DNA of 64,000 bases. Origin: an uncultured Bacteroidaceae bacterium (GTDB lineage: Bacteria > Bacteroidota > Bacteroidia > Bacteroidales > Bacteroidaceae). Under the pieces are notes generated by a model that saw only the letters and a list, made by a program, of their open reading frames with translations, did no database searches and was not told the origin of the DNA. Below are positions 25,266 through 34,109 of this stretch, in pieces. The position numbers and the translations under genes were made by a program. The stretch lies in assembly GCA_905235305.1 (NCBI GenBank), contig CAJOLC010000024.1:1-64000 (forward strand), read 5' to 3'. Numbering within the stretch: position 1 is the stretch's first letter; the number at the start of each line of letters is the position of its first letter.

Positions 25266-26659
25266 AACTTTCCTGCTGTTTCGATGGCTCGGCGTAGTGC
25301 CCCAAGCTTGTTGTTTACCTCTTGGAGTTCGTACTCGACGTTGCTCTTGGCGACGATGCCGCCACCTGCCTGGAACCAAAGCTCGTTGTTTCGGCTGACG
25401 AAAGTACGTATCGTGATGGCTTGGTTCAAGTTTCCCTTGAAGCCGATGAACCCGATGCAGCCGCCGTAGGCACCGCGGTTGTGAGGCTCATACTCTGAGA
25501 TGAGTTGCATGGCCCGCACTTTGGGAGCGCCCGAGAGGGTGCCTGCGGGGAACGTATCGATGAAGGTCTGGATGGGATCAGCCTTGTCGTCCATCTCTCC
25601 GCTTACGCGGCTGACGAGGTGAATGACGTGGCTGTAGAACTGCATGTCCTTGTAGAAATCGACCTTGACATTGTGGCAGTTGCGCGAAAGGTCGTTGCGG
25701 GCGAGGTCAACCAACATGACGTGTTCGGCATTTTCCTTGGGGTCGTTGCGCAGATACTCTGCATTCTTGCGGTCGGTCTCGCTGTTGCCTGTGCGCTTGG
25801 TTGTGCCTGCGATGGGGTCGATGTAAGCATGCCTGTCCTCGATTCGGCAGTGTGTTTCGGGCGAAGAGCCAAAGATTCGGAAGCCTCCGAAGTCGAAGTA
25901 GAACAGATACGGACTGGGGTTGATGCTCCTGAGGGCGCGGTAGAGCTTGAAATCGTCACCTTCGAAGCCCTGCTTGAAGCGGCGGGAGAGGACGATTTGG
26001 AACACATCTCCGCGCAGGCAATGCTGGATGCCTCGGCGGATGTTCTCGCGATGTTCGTCGTCGGTGAGTGTGCTTGTGCATTCTCCGACAGGCCGGAAGT
26101 CGAAAGTCTGATAGTTGCGGCTGGCGAGGTCGCGTTCCAGCTGGTCCAGGTCGTCTGGCTCTCCTTCCTCAAGAAGCTCGATGAGTGTCAGCTCGTTGCG
26201 GAAGTGATCGAACACGACGACGTCCTTATATAATATGTAGAGAAGGTCGGGTGCGTCGTTCTCGGGCAGGGTTTCGTCCTTGACGGCGATGTTCTCGAAG
26301 TAACGGACCGCGTTGAAGGTGGTGTAGCCATACAGTCCGCAGTAGCCTGCATCGTCGCCCTCGATGCTGAAACTGCTGAGGAAGTCGTTGATGAGGCGTG
26401 CCGTGTCGTAGGTTTCGTCGATTGCGTGCTGCTTTTCCGACCCGTCGGGGAAGCGGCAGATGCCTGTGCCGTGCTCTATGCTGACGCTTGCGATGGGGTG
26501 GAGGGCAATGAAGGACTTGGCGTTCTCGCCGCCGTGATAGTCGCTGCTCTCCATGAGCGCGGACTGGGGATATGCGTCGCGTACCTTGAGGTATGCGCTT
26601 ACGGGCGTTATAAGGTCACCCAGCACCTTCTTGCTGGCAGTGTGAAATCTGTAATTCAT
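25262..26659 (-). CDS. trpE: Anthranilate synthase component I
   Basis: The 465-aa chorismate-utilising enzyme has the N-terminal feedback-inhibition region (ALMESSDYHGGENAKSF). The C-terminal catalytic core has PSPYLFYFDFGGFRIFGSSPETHCRI, DPIAGTTKRTGN and AGTLSGAPKVRAMQLI. It makes anthranilate from chorismate and ammonia. It follows trpB after about 90 bp, in which a long inverted repeat is present. Confidence 0.96.
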   Translation of the reverse strand: MNYRFHTASKKVLGDLITPVSAYLKVRDAYPQSALMESSDYHGGENAKSFIALHPIASVSIEHGTGICRFPDGSEKQHAIDETYDTARLINDFLSSFSIEGDDAGYCGLYGYTTFNAVRYFENIAVKDETLPENDAPDLLYILYKDVVVFDHFRNELTLIELLEEGEPDDLDQLERDLASRNYQTFDFRPVGECTSTLTDDEHRENIRRGIQHCLRGDVFQIVLSRRFKQGFEGDDFKLYRALRSINPSPYLFYFDFGGFRIFGSSPETHCRIEDRHAYIDPIAGTTKRTGNSETDRKNAEYLRNDPKENAEHVMLVDLARNDLSRNCHNVKVDFYKDMQFYSHVIHLVSRVSGEMDDKADPIQTFIDTFPAGTLSGAPKVRAMQLISEYEPHNRGAYGGCIGFIGFKGNLNQAITIRTFVSRNNELWFQAGGGIVAKSNVEYELQEVNNKLGALRRAIETAGKL

Positions 26660-26671
26660 ATTCGTCGGGGG

Positions 26672-26763
26672 TGGTTAGAGGTTAGGGGTTAGTGGTTAGA
26701 GAAATGCTTAGGTAATCAGCTTCCGAATGTATTCTCTAACCTTTAACCTCTAATCAGTAACCT
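26672..26763. repeat. Inverted repeat of GGTTAGAGG-type words between trpB and trpE
   Basis: The left arm has successive GGTTAG words and the right arm has CTAACC words (TTCTCTAACCTTTAACCTC), with a loop of about 28 nt. It overlaps the last codons of trpB. It could act as an internal mRNA stabiliser or a partial terminator separating trpB from trpEGDCFA. Confidence 0.65.
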
Positions 26764-27943
26764 CTGGTTTATGGTTAAGATACGTGTTCAGGTCCTTGTC
26801 TCCGCGTCCGCTGACGGTGAGGACGACCACGTCGTCTGGCTTGAACTGGAGCTTGGGCAACAGGGCGAGGGCATGACTACTCTCCAGGGCGGGGATGATA
26901 CCCTCGAGGCGGGTGAGCTCGAAGGCAGCCCGGAGGGCTTCGTCATCGTTGACTGCGAGCACTTTCGCCCTGCCTGTCTCGAAGAGGTTGCAGTGCATGG
27001 GACCCGTTCCCGGGTAGTCCAGGCCGGCACTGATGCTGTAGGGTTCGATGATCTGGCCGTCGTCTGTCTGCATCACTTTGATGCGGCTGCCGTGCAGGAT
27101 GCCGACGGTGCCGATGTTGAGGGACGCTGCTGTCATCTCTGTTTCCATGCCTTTGCCGCCGGCCTCACCGAGAACTAGCTTCACGCGTTCGTCGTCGAGG
27201 TAGTGATAAATAGTGCCTGCGGCATTGCTTCCGCCGCCGACGCAGGCGATGAGGTAGTCCGGCCAGTCGCGGCCTTCCTTCTCCTGGAGCTGGAACTTTA
27301 TTTCTTTGCTGATGACGCTCTGCAGCTTGGCGACCATCTCGGGGTAGGGGTGAGGCCCTACGGTGCTACCTATTATATAAAAGGTGTCGGATGGATGGCA
27401 GCACCAGTCGCGGATGGCTTCGTTGGTCGCATCTTTGAGCGTCTTGTTGCCGCTTTCTACGGGAAAGACTTCGGCACCGAGCATCTTCATGCGCTCCACG
27501 TTGACGTGCTGCCTCTCTACGTCCAGGGCGCCCATATAGACACGGCACGGCATGTTCATCAGTGCGCAGACTGTGGCCGTGGCCACGCCGTGCTGACCGG
27601 CTCCTGTCTCGGCTATGATGCGCTTCTTGCCCATGCGTCGGGCCAAGAGAATCTGTCCGATGGCATTGTTAATCTTGTGCGCGCCCGTATGATTCAAGTC
27701 TTCCCGCTTCAGATAGAGTTTGCAGCCGTACTTCTCGCTCATCCGCTTGGCGTAATAGAGCGGGCTTGGCCGACCGACGTAATCGCGCAGGAGTCCGTAA
27801 TACTCTTGCAGAAAGTCCTCACTGTCAATAATTTCCTGATAGCTGTCCTGCAATGCCTTGAGTGTCCCATACAGGATTTCGGGCACATAGGCACCGCCAA
27901 AATGACCGTAGAAGCCGTCGGCCCCGACAGTATATGTATTCAT
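26750..27943 (-). CDS. trpB: Tryptophan synthase beta subunit
   Basis: The 397-aa PLP enzyme has the cofactor lysine in [15 protein letters not shown], the phosphate-binding GGGSNAAG, and PALESSHAL plus [11 protein letters not shown] near the C-terminus. It condenses indole with serine. It is the first gene of the operon, an order (B-E-G-D-C-F-A) usual in Bacteroidales. Its -7 box at 27973 gives a very short leader, so no trp attenuator peptide fits upstream. Confidence 0.97.
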   Translation of the reverse strand: MNTYTVGADGFYGHFGGAYVPEILYGTLKALQDSYQEIIDSEDFLQEYYGLLRDYVGRPSPLYYAKRMSEKYGCKLYLKREDLNHTGAHKINNAIGQILLARRMGKKRIIAETGAGQHGVATATVCALMNMPCRVYMGALDVERQHVNVERMKMLGAEVFPVESGNKTLKDATNEAIRDWCCHPSDTFYIIGSTVGPHPYPEMVAKLQSVISKEIKFQLQEKEGRDWPDYLIACVGGGSNAAGTIYHYLDDERVKLVLGEAGGKGMETEMTAASLNIGTVGILHGSRIKVMQTDDGQIIEPYSISAGLDYPGTGPMHCNLFETGRAKVLAVNDDEALRAAFELTRLEGIIPALESSHALALLPKLQFKPDDVVVLTVSGRGDKDLNTYLNHKPEVTD

Positions 27944-27972
27944 CTTCTTACCTTTAGGTTTGTTATCCGCTG

Positions 27973-27980
27973 CAAAGGTA
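27973..27980 (-). promoter_or_regulatory. -7 box of the trp operon
   Basis: TACCTTTG on the minus strand, 30 bp before the trpB ATG, with a TTTCG about 19 bp upstream. Confidence 0.6.
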
Positions 27981-28345
27981 CGAAAAAAAAATGAAAGAAC
28001 GAAAGAATGGAAAAGTGAAAAAGCAAGAATGTGTTGAATTTATATGGCTGCCGCACGAAATGCATCGAGATTGACAAATTGTCGCTATTTCGCCCTTTTT
28101 GCTTACACGTCCTGTTTTGCCCGATGCCTCAGAATCGCTTGTTTTTGTTCCAATGGCACTTTTTAACCCTCCGACAAAAATAATGCCTCAGAGCGCGTCT
28201 CATTCTGCATCATATTGATAATCAGCCTGATGCTTTTAATCCATAACCCTGAGGTCTTCGCTCCACAATCCCTTTTTGCCATCTCCATCTTACAATTTGC
28301 CCCATTTTTGCCTGTTTTTGCACACTTTTCTCTGCAGAGAATCCG

Positions 28346-28433
28346 CCAATGAACTATGGGGGAAAATCCAACGAAATATAGTGCATCGGTCAATGCACTA
28401 TATTTCGTTGACCGATGCATTATGATATCTTGG
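28346..28433. repeat. 22-bp dyad array, leader plus three units
   Basis: Units are 28368-28389, 28390-28411 and 28412-28433. Half-site CCAACGAAATA (28368-28378) complements 28401-28411 at 10 of 11 positions. TAGTGCATCGG (28379-28389) complements 28412-28422 at 10 of 11, and 28390-28400 at 9 of 11. The leader 28346-28367 resembles that at 11806. In the 660-bp gap 27944-28605 I otherwise see only the trp promoter and the terminator at 28529. Confidence 0.85.
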
Positions 28434-28528
28434 CAAAGATGGCATTATTCGTCGCCTTTTCCCCTACTTTTCGATGTGTGCAAAAACTGACAGTATGACA
28501 GGAATCGGCTGGATTCGCTGACAAAATG

Positions 28529-28572
28529 ACTATGGCTCCTGCGCAAGGAAAGCCTTCCGCAGGAGCCATAGT
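28529..28572 (-). terminator. Terminator hairpin of the SIMPL-protein gene
   Basis: ACTATGGCTCCTGCG (28529-28543) is the exact complement of 28558-28572, a 15-bp stem 34 bp after the stop codon. The following minus-strand bases include ATTTTG. Confidence 0.75.
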
Positions 28573-28605
28573 TGAGGCATAGGTAATGCCTTCAGTGCCA
28601 GTTCT

Positions 28606-29337
28606 TTAGTCCTTCAGGTAGTAGACGACGGTCGTCACCACGCGCACGTTCTTGATCCACGGCGTGTTCTGGTCGCGGTTCTCTATGCTGAACTGACCCT
28701 GGTCGGCAGTGCGGATCTTGCCCAGCTTGCTGTCGGAGTCCTCGGCAAAGCGTTGGGCAGTGTTGCGCGCATTCTTCGTCGCCACGGCAATCATCTCAGG
28801 CTTGATGTCGTTCAGGCCTGTGAACTCGTACGTCACGGCAGAGTGCTCGTCGTACTCATTGCCGACGATGGTGACGCCCTCGCGCATCAGTTCGGCCTGT
28901 TTACTTACCAGCGAGCGCACCAAATCCACGTTCTCCGACACGACGGTCACTACGCAGTTGGCCTTGTAACGGTAGCGCACCGTCTCGCTCGAATAGCTCA
29001 AGTTGGCCTGCTGGTCAACCAGTTGCGGCGGCGCCTGCGTGATTTCGGCATCGCTGATACCGTTCTTCTTCAGGAACTCCACTATGGTGCGAGTGTCTCG
29101 CTCTATGGTCTCGTACAACTCCGCCGGGTCGTTGCCCAGCTCCTTGAACTTCAGAGGCCACGTCACCTTATTGGCCTTCACCGTCTTCTCCGATAGTCCC
29201 TTGGCCGTCACCGTACGGTCCATCTCCTTGAACTGCACGATGCCCTGCTTGATAGCCAACCCTGCCAGGAAGAGCCCAATGGCGAGTATCAACGCCTCGC
29301 CTGCGTACTTGAACTGAATCGACTTCATGATTTGCAT
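28606..29337 (-). CDS. SIMPL domain (DUF541) protein
   Basis: The 243-aa protein has one N-terminal membrane or signal segment (ALILAIGLFLAGLAI) and then a SIMPL/DUF541 domain (TVTAKGLSEKTVKANKVTW, VRYRYKANCVVTVVSENVDLVRSL, ARNTAQRFAEDSDSKLGKI). The domain is periplasmic and known from oxidative-stress and signalling proteins, without a settled activity. The ATG at 29337 gives the residues before the hydrophobic segment; ATG at 29328 is also possible. Confidence 0.85.
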   Translation of the reverse strand: MQIMKSIQFKYAGEALILAIGLFLAGLAIKQGIVQFKEMDRTVTAKGLSEKTVKANKVTWPLKFKELGNDPAELYETIERDTRTIVEFLKKNGISDAEITQAPPQLVDQQANLSYSSETVRYRYKANCVVTVVSENVDLVRSLVSKQAELMREGVTIVGNEYDEHSAVTYEFTGLNDIKPEMIAVATKNARNTAQRFAEDSDSKLGKIRTADQGQFSIENRDQNTPWIKNVRVVTTVVYYLKD

Positions 29338-29435
29338 TCTTCTTTAATTCGGTCGTAAAGTTACACCTTCCTGTCGATTTAAACATCATGTTCCGGAAAT
29401 TCTTTCATACAAAAGTGAAAAAAGTGCCCGAAAGT

Positions 29436-29466
29436 TTTGCATGTTTCAAAAAAAGCTGTACCTTTG
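29436..29466 (+). promoter_or_regulatory. Promoter of the tRNA cluster
   Basis: TTTG (29436-29439), 19 bp, TACCTTTG (29459-29466), a near-ideal match. The first tRNA starts 80 bp downstream. Confidence 0.75.
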
Positions 29467-29546
29467 CACTCGCATTTCAGAGGAAATGACTCTTGAGGCT
29501 GGCTTTTTGCGAGGCAGCCAAGTTACTGAAAGGTCAACATTATGAT

Positions 29547-29628
29547 GGAGAGGTGGCGGAATTGGTAGACGCGCTACTTTGAGGTGGTAGTGCCGCGAGG
29601 CGTGGGAGTTCGAGTCTCCTCCTCTTCA
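29547..29628 (+). tRNA. tRNA-Leu (anticodon GAG)
   Basis: Acceptor GGAGAGG pairs with CCTCTTC and the discriminator is A. The anticodon stem CTACT/GGTAG has loop TTGAGGT. A long variable arm (TGCCGCGAGGCGT) marks a class II tRNA, and the T arm is GGGAG-TTCGAGT-CTCCT. CCA is not encoded. Confidence 0.95.
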
Positions 29629-29639
29629 CACAATGTCAG

Positions 29640-29712
<73 letters not shown>

Positions 29713-29717
29713 CTCGA

Positions 29718-29757
29718 ACGAGGCTCAGGGTGCCTTCAGCATTGAGTCTCGTTTTTT
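29718..29757 (+). terminator. Terminator-like hairpin inside the tRNA cluster
   Basis: ACGAGGCTCA (29718-29727) pairs with TGAGTCTCGT (29743-29752) with one G-U pair, and six T residues follow. It ends 4 bp before tRNA-Leu(CAG), so that tRNA may be made only by read-through. Confidence 0.65.
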
Positions 29758-29760
29758 CTT

Positions 29761-29841
29761 GCCCAGGTGGCGGAATGGTAGACGCGCGCGTTTCAGGTGC
29801 GCGTGCCGAGAGGCGTGCAGGTTCGAGTCCTGTTCTGGGCA
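29761..29841 (+). tRNA. tRNA-Leu (anticodon CAG)
   Basis: Acceptor GCCCAGG pairs with TCTGGGC. The anticodon stem-loop is CGCGT-TTCAGGT-GCGCG, with a long variable arm TGCCGAGAGGCGT and T arm GCAGG-TTCGAGT-CCTGT. Confidence 0.95.
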
Positions 29842-29849
29842 CACACACA

Positions 29850-29885
29850 AGAGGGAACTGATGTCAGTTCCCTCTTTCCTTTTCC
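29850..29885 (+). terminator. Terminator of the tRNA cluster
   Basis: AGAGGGAACTGA pairs with TCAGTTCCCTCT across a 2-nt loop, followed by a T-rich run. It abuts the 3' end of the ligase gene on the other strand and may serve both. Confidence 0.85.
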
Positions 29886-31207
29886 TAAGGCGTTTCCTTT
29901 GTATAGGCCTTGCGGTCGGGCTTGCCATTATAGGTGCGGCGGATATCTCCCACTTCTTCGTAGAGCAAAGGTATCTTGTATTCCTCAAGCCGCCCCCTGA
30001 GGTGGCTGACGATGTCACGTGGCTTCACCGTGGCTCCCGCCTTGGGGACGTAAAGCAGTTTCGCGACGGTGCCGACGACGATGTGTGTGGCAGGGACGCA
30101 AATGCAGTCGGCTATGGCATCGAGCGAAACGGCGGCATCCTCCACTTCCGACGGGTTCACCTTGTAGCCCCCCACGTTGATGACATCGTCCTGCCTGCCT
30201 TGCAGACGGAGCATCCCGTCCTTTTCGTCGATAGAACCGATGTCCGACGTATAGACCTCCCCGCCTCTGAGGATCATGGCCGTCAGTTCGGGAGCATTGA
30301 CATAACCCGACATGATGGTGCGGCCGGAACAGATCACCCTGCCGCCCTCGCCGATGCGGACTTGGGAATGCTTCATCGGCTTCCCTAGGAGGCCGGGGAT
30401 GCAGCCATACCTGCTGTATTCGTAGCTGCAAATGATGCCCGTCTCCGTCGAAGCGTAAGTGTTGTAGAGGCGCGAATGGGGCAGGGTTTGGCACAACAAC
30501 TCCATGTCGTGCTGCGAGATGGCAGCGGCTCCCGTCTCGATGAAGTCAACCTTTGGAGCCACAGCCCTGAGCTCTTTCCGTGCCACCTGCAAGAGCATTC
30601 TGATGCTGGAGGGCACCAGAAAAGTGGCAAACCTTGCGTATGGCAGCCGGAAGACCTCGAAGAAGGCAGGGAGGTCCTTCAGGTTTTCCATGATATACAA
30701 AGTGGCTCCCGACATGAGCGTCGGGTATATCTTGGAGAGGCAGCCAAGATGATTGAGCGGTCCCGCAGTGATGAAGAGCAGATCGGAAGTGAAGCCCAGG
30801 CGGTCGATGAGGTTCTCTGCGTTGGCTGTCCAAGCCTTCTGCGAGACCATCACGCCTTTGGAAGTGCCCGTAGTCCCTGTGGTGAAGAGGATATCCGAAC
30901 TTGCCTGGAGGCCGACCGCTGCTTGTATCTCCTTCCTAATCTGTGCCTGTCGTTCGGCAGGCATAGAGGCTTCGAGAGGCACAGCCACACCTCCGCAGAG
31001 ATGGATGCCGCAGTATGTCACGACAAAGCCAGTGTCCTGAGTCGTCAGGAAAGCATGGGGTTCGCCTTCGCGAAGTTGCAGTCGGGCCGCTTCCTGCTGG
31101 ATTTCTTGCCAAAGCTCTGCGTATGTCAGCGTCCTGCCACAGCAGGCGACAGCCGTTTTCCTTGGCGTCAGCTCTGCAAAATGCCTGATTTGTCCCTCTA
31201 AAGTCAT
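29885..31207 (-). CDS. AMP-dependent acyl/aryl ligase of the aryl-polyene-like cluster
   Basis: The 440-aa ANL-superfamily enzyme has the P-loop TTGTTGTSKGVMVSQ, the A5 region YNTYASTETG, the hinge region GGYKVNPSEVED and the catalytic Lys near the end (GKPDRKAY). It would adenylate an aryl or fatty acid and load it on the adjacent acyl carrier protein, whose stop its start overlaps by 4 bp. It is shorter than usual for the family (about 500 aa). In aryl-polyene clusters this enzyme activates the aryl starter; the substrate here is inferred from context only. Confidence 0.82.
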   Translation of the reverse strand: MTLEGQIRHFAELTPRKTAVACCGRTLTYAELWQEIQQEAARLQLREGEPHAFLTTQDTGFVVTYCGIHLCGGVAVPLEASMPAERQAQIRKEIQAAVGLQASSDILFTTGTTGTSKGVMVSQKAWTANAENLIDRLGFTSDLLFITAGPLNHLGCLSKIYPTLMSGATLYIMENLKDLPAFFEVFRLPYARFATFLVPSSIRMLLQVARKELRAVAPKVDFIETGAAAISQHDMELLCQTLPHSRLYNTYASTETGIICSYEYSRYGCIPGLLGKPMKHSQVRIGEGGRVICSGRTIMSGYVNAPELTAMILRGGEVYTSDIGSIDEKDGMLRLQGRQDDVINVGGYKVNPSEVEDAAVSLDAIADCICVPATHIVVGTVAKLLYVPKAGATVKPRDIVSHLRGRLEEYKIPLLYEEVGDIRRTYNGKPDRKAYTKETP

Positions 31208-31428
31208 TGCCCTTTGAGTTTCTCCTCCACCATTCTGACGATGGAATCTATGGTTTTCAGGTTCTTCGGAGTAGCATCCTTCGCTTCCAGCTCTATGCCA
31301 TATTCCTCCGAGAGGAGCATCAGGATGGTGGTTACGCCGAGGGAATCGAGTTCGCTGAAAAGGAATTGTGAGTCCAGATCGACCATGGGAAGAGCCTTAG
31401 ACAACAGCTCTGTGATGTGTTCTTTCAT
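31204..31428 (-). CDS. Acyl carrier protein 1
   Basis: This 74-aa helical protein has the phosphopantetheine serine at Ser29 in ELDSLGVTTILMLL. It sits between the exporter gene (3 bp away) and the ligase gene (4-bp overlap), so it is the likely ligase partner. It is distinct from the second carrier protein at 39512. Confidence 0.88.
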   Translation of the reverse strand: MKEHITELLSKALPMVDLDSQFLFSELDSLGVTTILMLLSEEYGIELEAKDATPKNLKTIDSIVRMVEEKLKGQ

Positions 31429-31431
31429 ATC

Positions 31432-33936
31432 TTATAGGTTTTCAAAACGTTTGGGAAAGTGCTTCAGCATCAGTCGGAAGAGGAAAGGCGGCACGAGGTA
31501 GGCCATCATCACCACTGAGGCCATGCCGATGATGGTGACTTCCGCCAGCGAATGGAGTGCAGGGTGTCGGCTTGTGATGAGTGTTCCGATGCCGACAAAC
31601 ATGATGAGGGCAGAGAGGACAATACTGCGTTTGTAGGAGGCGAGCACAGGCTTTCCGTGGATATACTCTGAGATGCAGCCCTCGGTCATAAAGATAGTGT
31701 AGTCGTCGCCCTGTCCGAAGATGAAGGTTGCGAGGATGATGTTGACGATGTTAAACTGTATGTTCAGCATGGACATGATGCCCAGAATCCATATCCAGCT
31801 GAGGGCCATCGGCACGAAGGAAATGACGGCCAGCTCGATGCGGCGGAAGGAAAGCCACAGAAAGACAAAGACTACAAGCGAGCAGACCCAGCCGATGTAG
31901 TTGAAGTCGCCAGTGAGTCTGTCCAGAAAGGCTGACTGGAGGGAGCCGATATCAAAGGCTTCTGGAAGGGAGGCCCTGACCTTTTCTATGTCTTCCTGCT
32001 TGATTTCCAACGTCTCCGCCACGGTGCATCGGCCTTCTACGGCATGGGAAATGTTGCCGGCAAGCAGGAGGGAGAGCGATGGCGGCAGTGGCAGTGGGAA
32101 GAGCGACTTAGGCTGAGGCTTTGCTGCAAGGATGTCAGTGAATTCGGCAAAGGCATCCTCGGAAAATCCGTGGTCGGAGGCTTTCTTAGTCAGTTCTTCG
32201 GCCAGCCCTTCGTGACGTTCCACCCAGGCGTTCCAGAGAGAGAGGCGTGCTGCTTGCTCCTCTTGCGAAGGCAGGAAACGTCCCACTCCCTTGTGGCTTA
32301 GGATGATGCCTGCTTCCTTTAGGGAGTCGATGACTGCCCTTTTCGACTCCGAGGCAGCAAGGGCTTCGTCGAGACCCGTACCTGACGAGAACAGATAGAG
32401 TGTCACGTTATCCTCAGACCTGTTCCCTTCGAACATCTCCTGGGCGCGCTTCATGTCCGACCTTTGTTCGTCTGTCATGTAATTGAGATGCGAGGGGTCG
32501 GCATCAAACTCAGTGGAAAGGCTGAAATAGCCAAGGACAATCGTGAGAAGAAGCAGTGGGGCAAGCAGAAAGCCCCCTCTAACTCCCCCGTGAGGGAGAG
32601 GACAGCCTCTCCCCAACCCTCTCCGATGAGAGGGAGTTATTGCATCGGGAATGAGGCACTCCCCCAAAGGTGGCGCGGGGAAGGGGCTGGGGGAGGTCTT
32701 TGTGGCTTGGGTCTGATGGGGCAGCCACACAAGGGTGTAGAGTATCGTGCCGAGGAGGAGGAGGGAGGCAAACAGGCCGAGGTCGCGCAGGCAGGCAGAA
32801 TGTAGGGGCAGAAGGGCGAGGAATGCGCCCACGGTCGTCACGTTCCCAACGAGCAGGGGCTTCGTTATCTCACGCAGAGCCTCGCGGATGTCGGGCTGAT
32901 GCCGAAGGTGACTGACGAGGTGGAGGGGATAGTTTACGGCAATGCCGATGATGATGCTCGAGATGCCCACCACTATCATCGAGACGCTGGGGCGCAGCAC
33001 CTGAACCAGTCCGATGGCAAAGAGCCAGCCCCAAAGCACGGTGATGCCGATGAGGAGGATGTCTCTTCGGCGGCGGAAGGCGTAGAGCAGCAGGCCGAGA
33101 ATCAGGACGGAAGCCAGCGAGATGCTGAGGATGCTGTCGCGCACAATCTGCCTCCGGTTGCCCACAGCTATCTGGGGGCCGCCTGTCAGGTGTGCCTTCA
33201 CGTCGGGAAAGTCTGCCCGTGTCTTCTCCAAAGCCGCTTCGAGCAAGGCGACGAGGCGTGCGTTTCCTGCCGTCTCGCTACTGCCGAAGGGCGACGGAAC
33301 CATGACGATATTGGAAAGTTGAAAGGTTGAAAAGTCGACGAATTGACTCCCCTCTCCTCGGAGAGGGGTTGGGGGTGAGGCTTCTCCATTAAACCCGAAG
33401 GGTAACGGCCAGAGCCCCAAGGGGTCGCGGCTGATGGTCTGTTCTGCAAGACCGCCAGACGGGAACATCAGGGCGTCCAGAGCCTCGTCGAGTCTTGTGT
33501 CGATGTATGAGGGAGAGGCCAGCAGGCTGTCCATCCGTCGGTAATCCTCCGTAGTGAGCAGGATTGGGATGTTGTCGTACATGAAGTCCAAGGCGTCGGT
33601 GAAGCTGTCGAAGTCATAGAGGCTTTGCATCCCTTGGCACAGGCCTGCCGTGTCCGTCCTGTGTACTTCCTCCACGAAAGCCTCGGCCATCTCGGTGGCT
33701 CGCTCCGTGTCGTCGTCGTCCTCGAAGATGATGAAGAGCCGGTTCATGCCGGAGATGTCCTGATAGACAGCCATCCTTTCGCGGTCGGCCTCACTGAGGG
33801 GCAGGAAGTCCTGTATGTCTTCCTTGTAGGAAAGCCGCATGGCCGAGGCCAGCAAGGCAAGGGTCAGAACGACGAGCGATGCGTTTCTGACGAAAGCATG
33901 GCTGCGGAGGTAGTCGTATATCCTTAGTATCGTCAT
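31432..33936 (-). CDS. MMPL/RND-family lipid exporter of the cluster
   Basis: The protein has the twelve-helix RND plan: a first helix (NASLVVLTLALLASA), a periplasmic loop, a five-helix bundle (around RDSILSISLASVLILGLLL), then a second half repeating this order (GWVCSLVVFVFLWLSF to MASVVMMAYLVPPFLFRL). Such exporters move aryl-polyene lipids or mycolic-type lipids across the inner membrane. Two stretches do not belong to the family: ASPPTPLRGEGSQFVDFSTFQ (about residues 203-223) and a segment with GLGRGCPLPHGGVRGG. Both are translated dispersed repeats. The ATG at 33936 (MTILRIYDYL) is preferred to the TTG at 33960. Confidence 0.85.
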   Translation of the reverse strand: MTILRIYDYLRSHAFVRNASLVVLTLALLASAMRLSYKEDIQDFLPLSEADRERMAVYQDISGMNRLFIIFEDDDDTERATEMAEAFVEEVHRTDTAGLCQGMQSLYDFDSFTDALDFMYDNIPILLTTEDYRRMDSLLASPSYIDTRLDEALDALMFPSGGLAEQTISRDPLGLWPLPFGFNGEASPPTPLRGEGSQFVDFSTFQLSNIVMVPSPFGSSETAGNARLVALLEAALEKTRADFPDVKAHLTGGPQIAVGNRRQIVRDSILSISLASVLILGLLLYAFRRRRDILLIGITVLWGWLFAIGLVQVLRPSVSMIVVGISSIIIGIAVNYPLHLVSHLRHQPDIREALREITKPLLVGNVTTVGAFLALLPLHSACLRDLGLFASLLLLGTILYTLVWLPHQTQATKTSPSPFPAPPLGECLIPDAITPSHRRGLGRGCPLPHGGVRGGFLLAPLLLLTIVLGYFSLSTEFDADPSHLNYMTDEQRSDMKRAQEMFEGNRSEDNVTLYLFSSGTGLDEALAASESKRAVIDSLKEAGIILSHKGVGRFLPSQEEQAARLSLWNAWVERHEGLAEELTKKASDHGFSEDAFAEFTDILAAKPQPKSLFPLPLPPSLSLLLAGNISHAVEGRCTVAETLEIKQEDIEKVRASLPEAFDIGSLQSAFLDRLTGDFNYIGWVCSLVVFVFLWLSFRRIELAVISFVPMALSWIWILGIMSMLNIQFNIVNIILATFIFGQGDDYTIFMTEGCISEYIHGKPVLASYKRSIVLSALIMFVGIGTLITSRHPALHSLAEVTIIGMASVVMMAYLVPPFLFRLMLKHFPKRFENL
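32573..32705. repeat. Dispersed GC-rich repeat inside the exporter gene
   Basis: Contains CCCCCGTGAGGGAGAGG, CTCTCCCCAACCCTCTCC and GGGGAAGGGGCTGGGGGAGG. It is read in frame and adds about 40 Pro/Gly/Arg-rich residues after the first helix bundle, in a loop position. Confidence 0.75.
33300..33390. repeat. Second dispersed repeat inside the exporter gene
   Basis: CCCCTCTCCTCGGAGAGGGG and GGGGGTGAGGC match the repeat between trpG and trpD. They are preceded by GAAAGTTGAAAGGTTGAAAAG words. It is read in frame in the first periplasmic domain. Confidence 0.75.
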
Positions 33937-33979
33937 GGATGATTTCGTATTCTTAATCAACCCGAATAGGTCATGTTAC

Positions 33980-34067
33980 CCATCATGGCATAGTGGGTTG
34001 TTTGAACATACATGTATGTGCAATTGAATATACATGTATGTTCAATTGAATGTACATGTATGTTCAA
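33980..34067. repeat. 22-bp dyad array, leader plus three units
   Basis: Units 34002-34023, 34024-34045 and 34046-34067. Half-site TTGAACATACA is the exact complement of the fourth half-site, and the third complements the sixth at 10 of 11. The leader 33980-34001 matches the reverse complement of 2067-2088 at about 17 of 22 positions. The 66 bp equal 22 codons, so the hydrolase frame stays open through it. Confidence 0.85.
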
Positions 34068-34109
34068 GCAAGGCATTGTGTAGGGACAGGCTGCAAAGGG
34101 CAGTGGGAA

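Noticed and set aside
27944..28000. Tryptophan leader peptide or attenuator before trpB
   Set aside because: The promoter box is only 30 bp from the ATG, and no Trp-rich short frame or competing hairpins fit.
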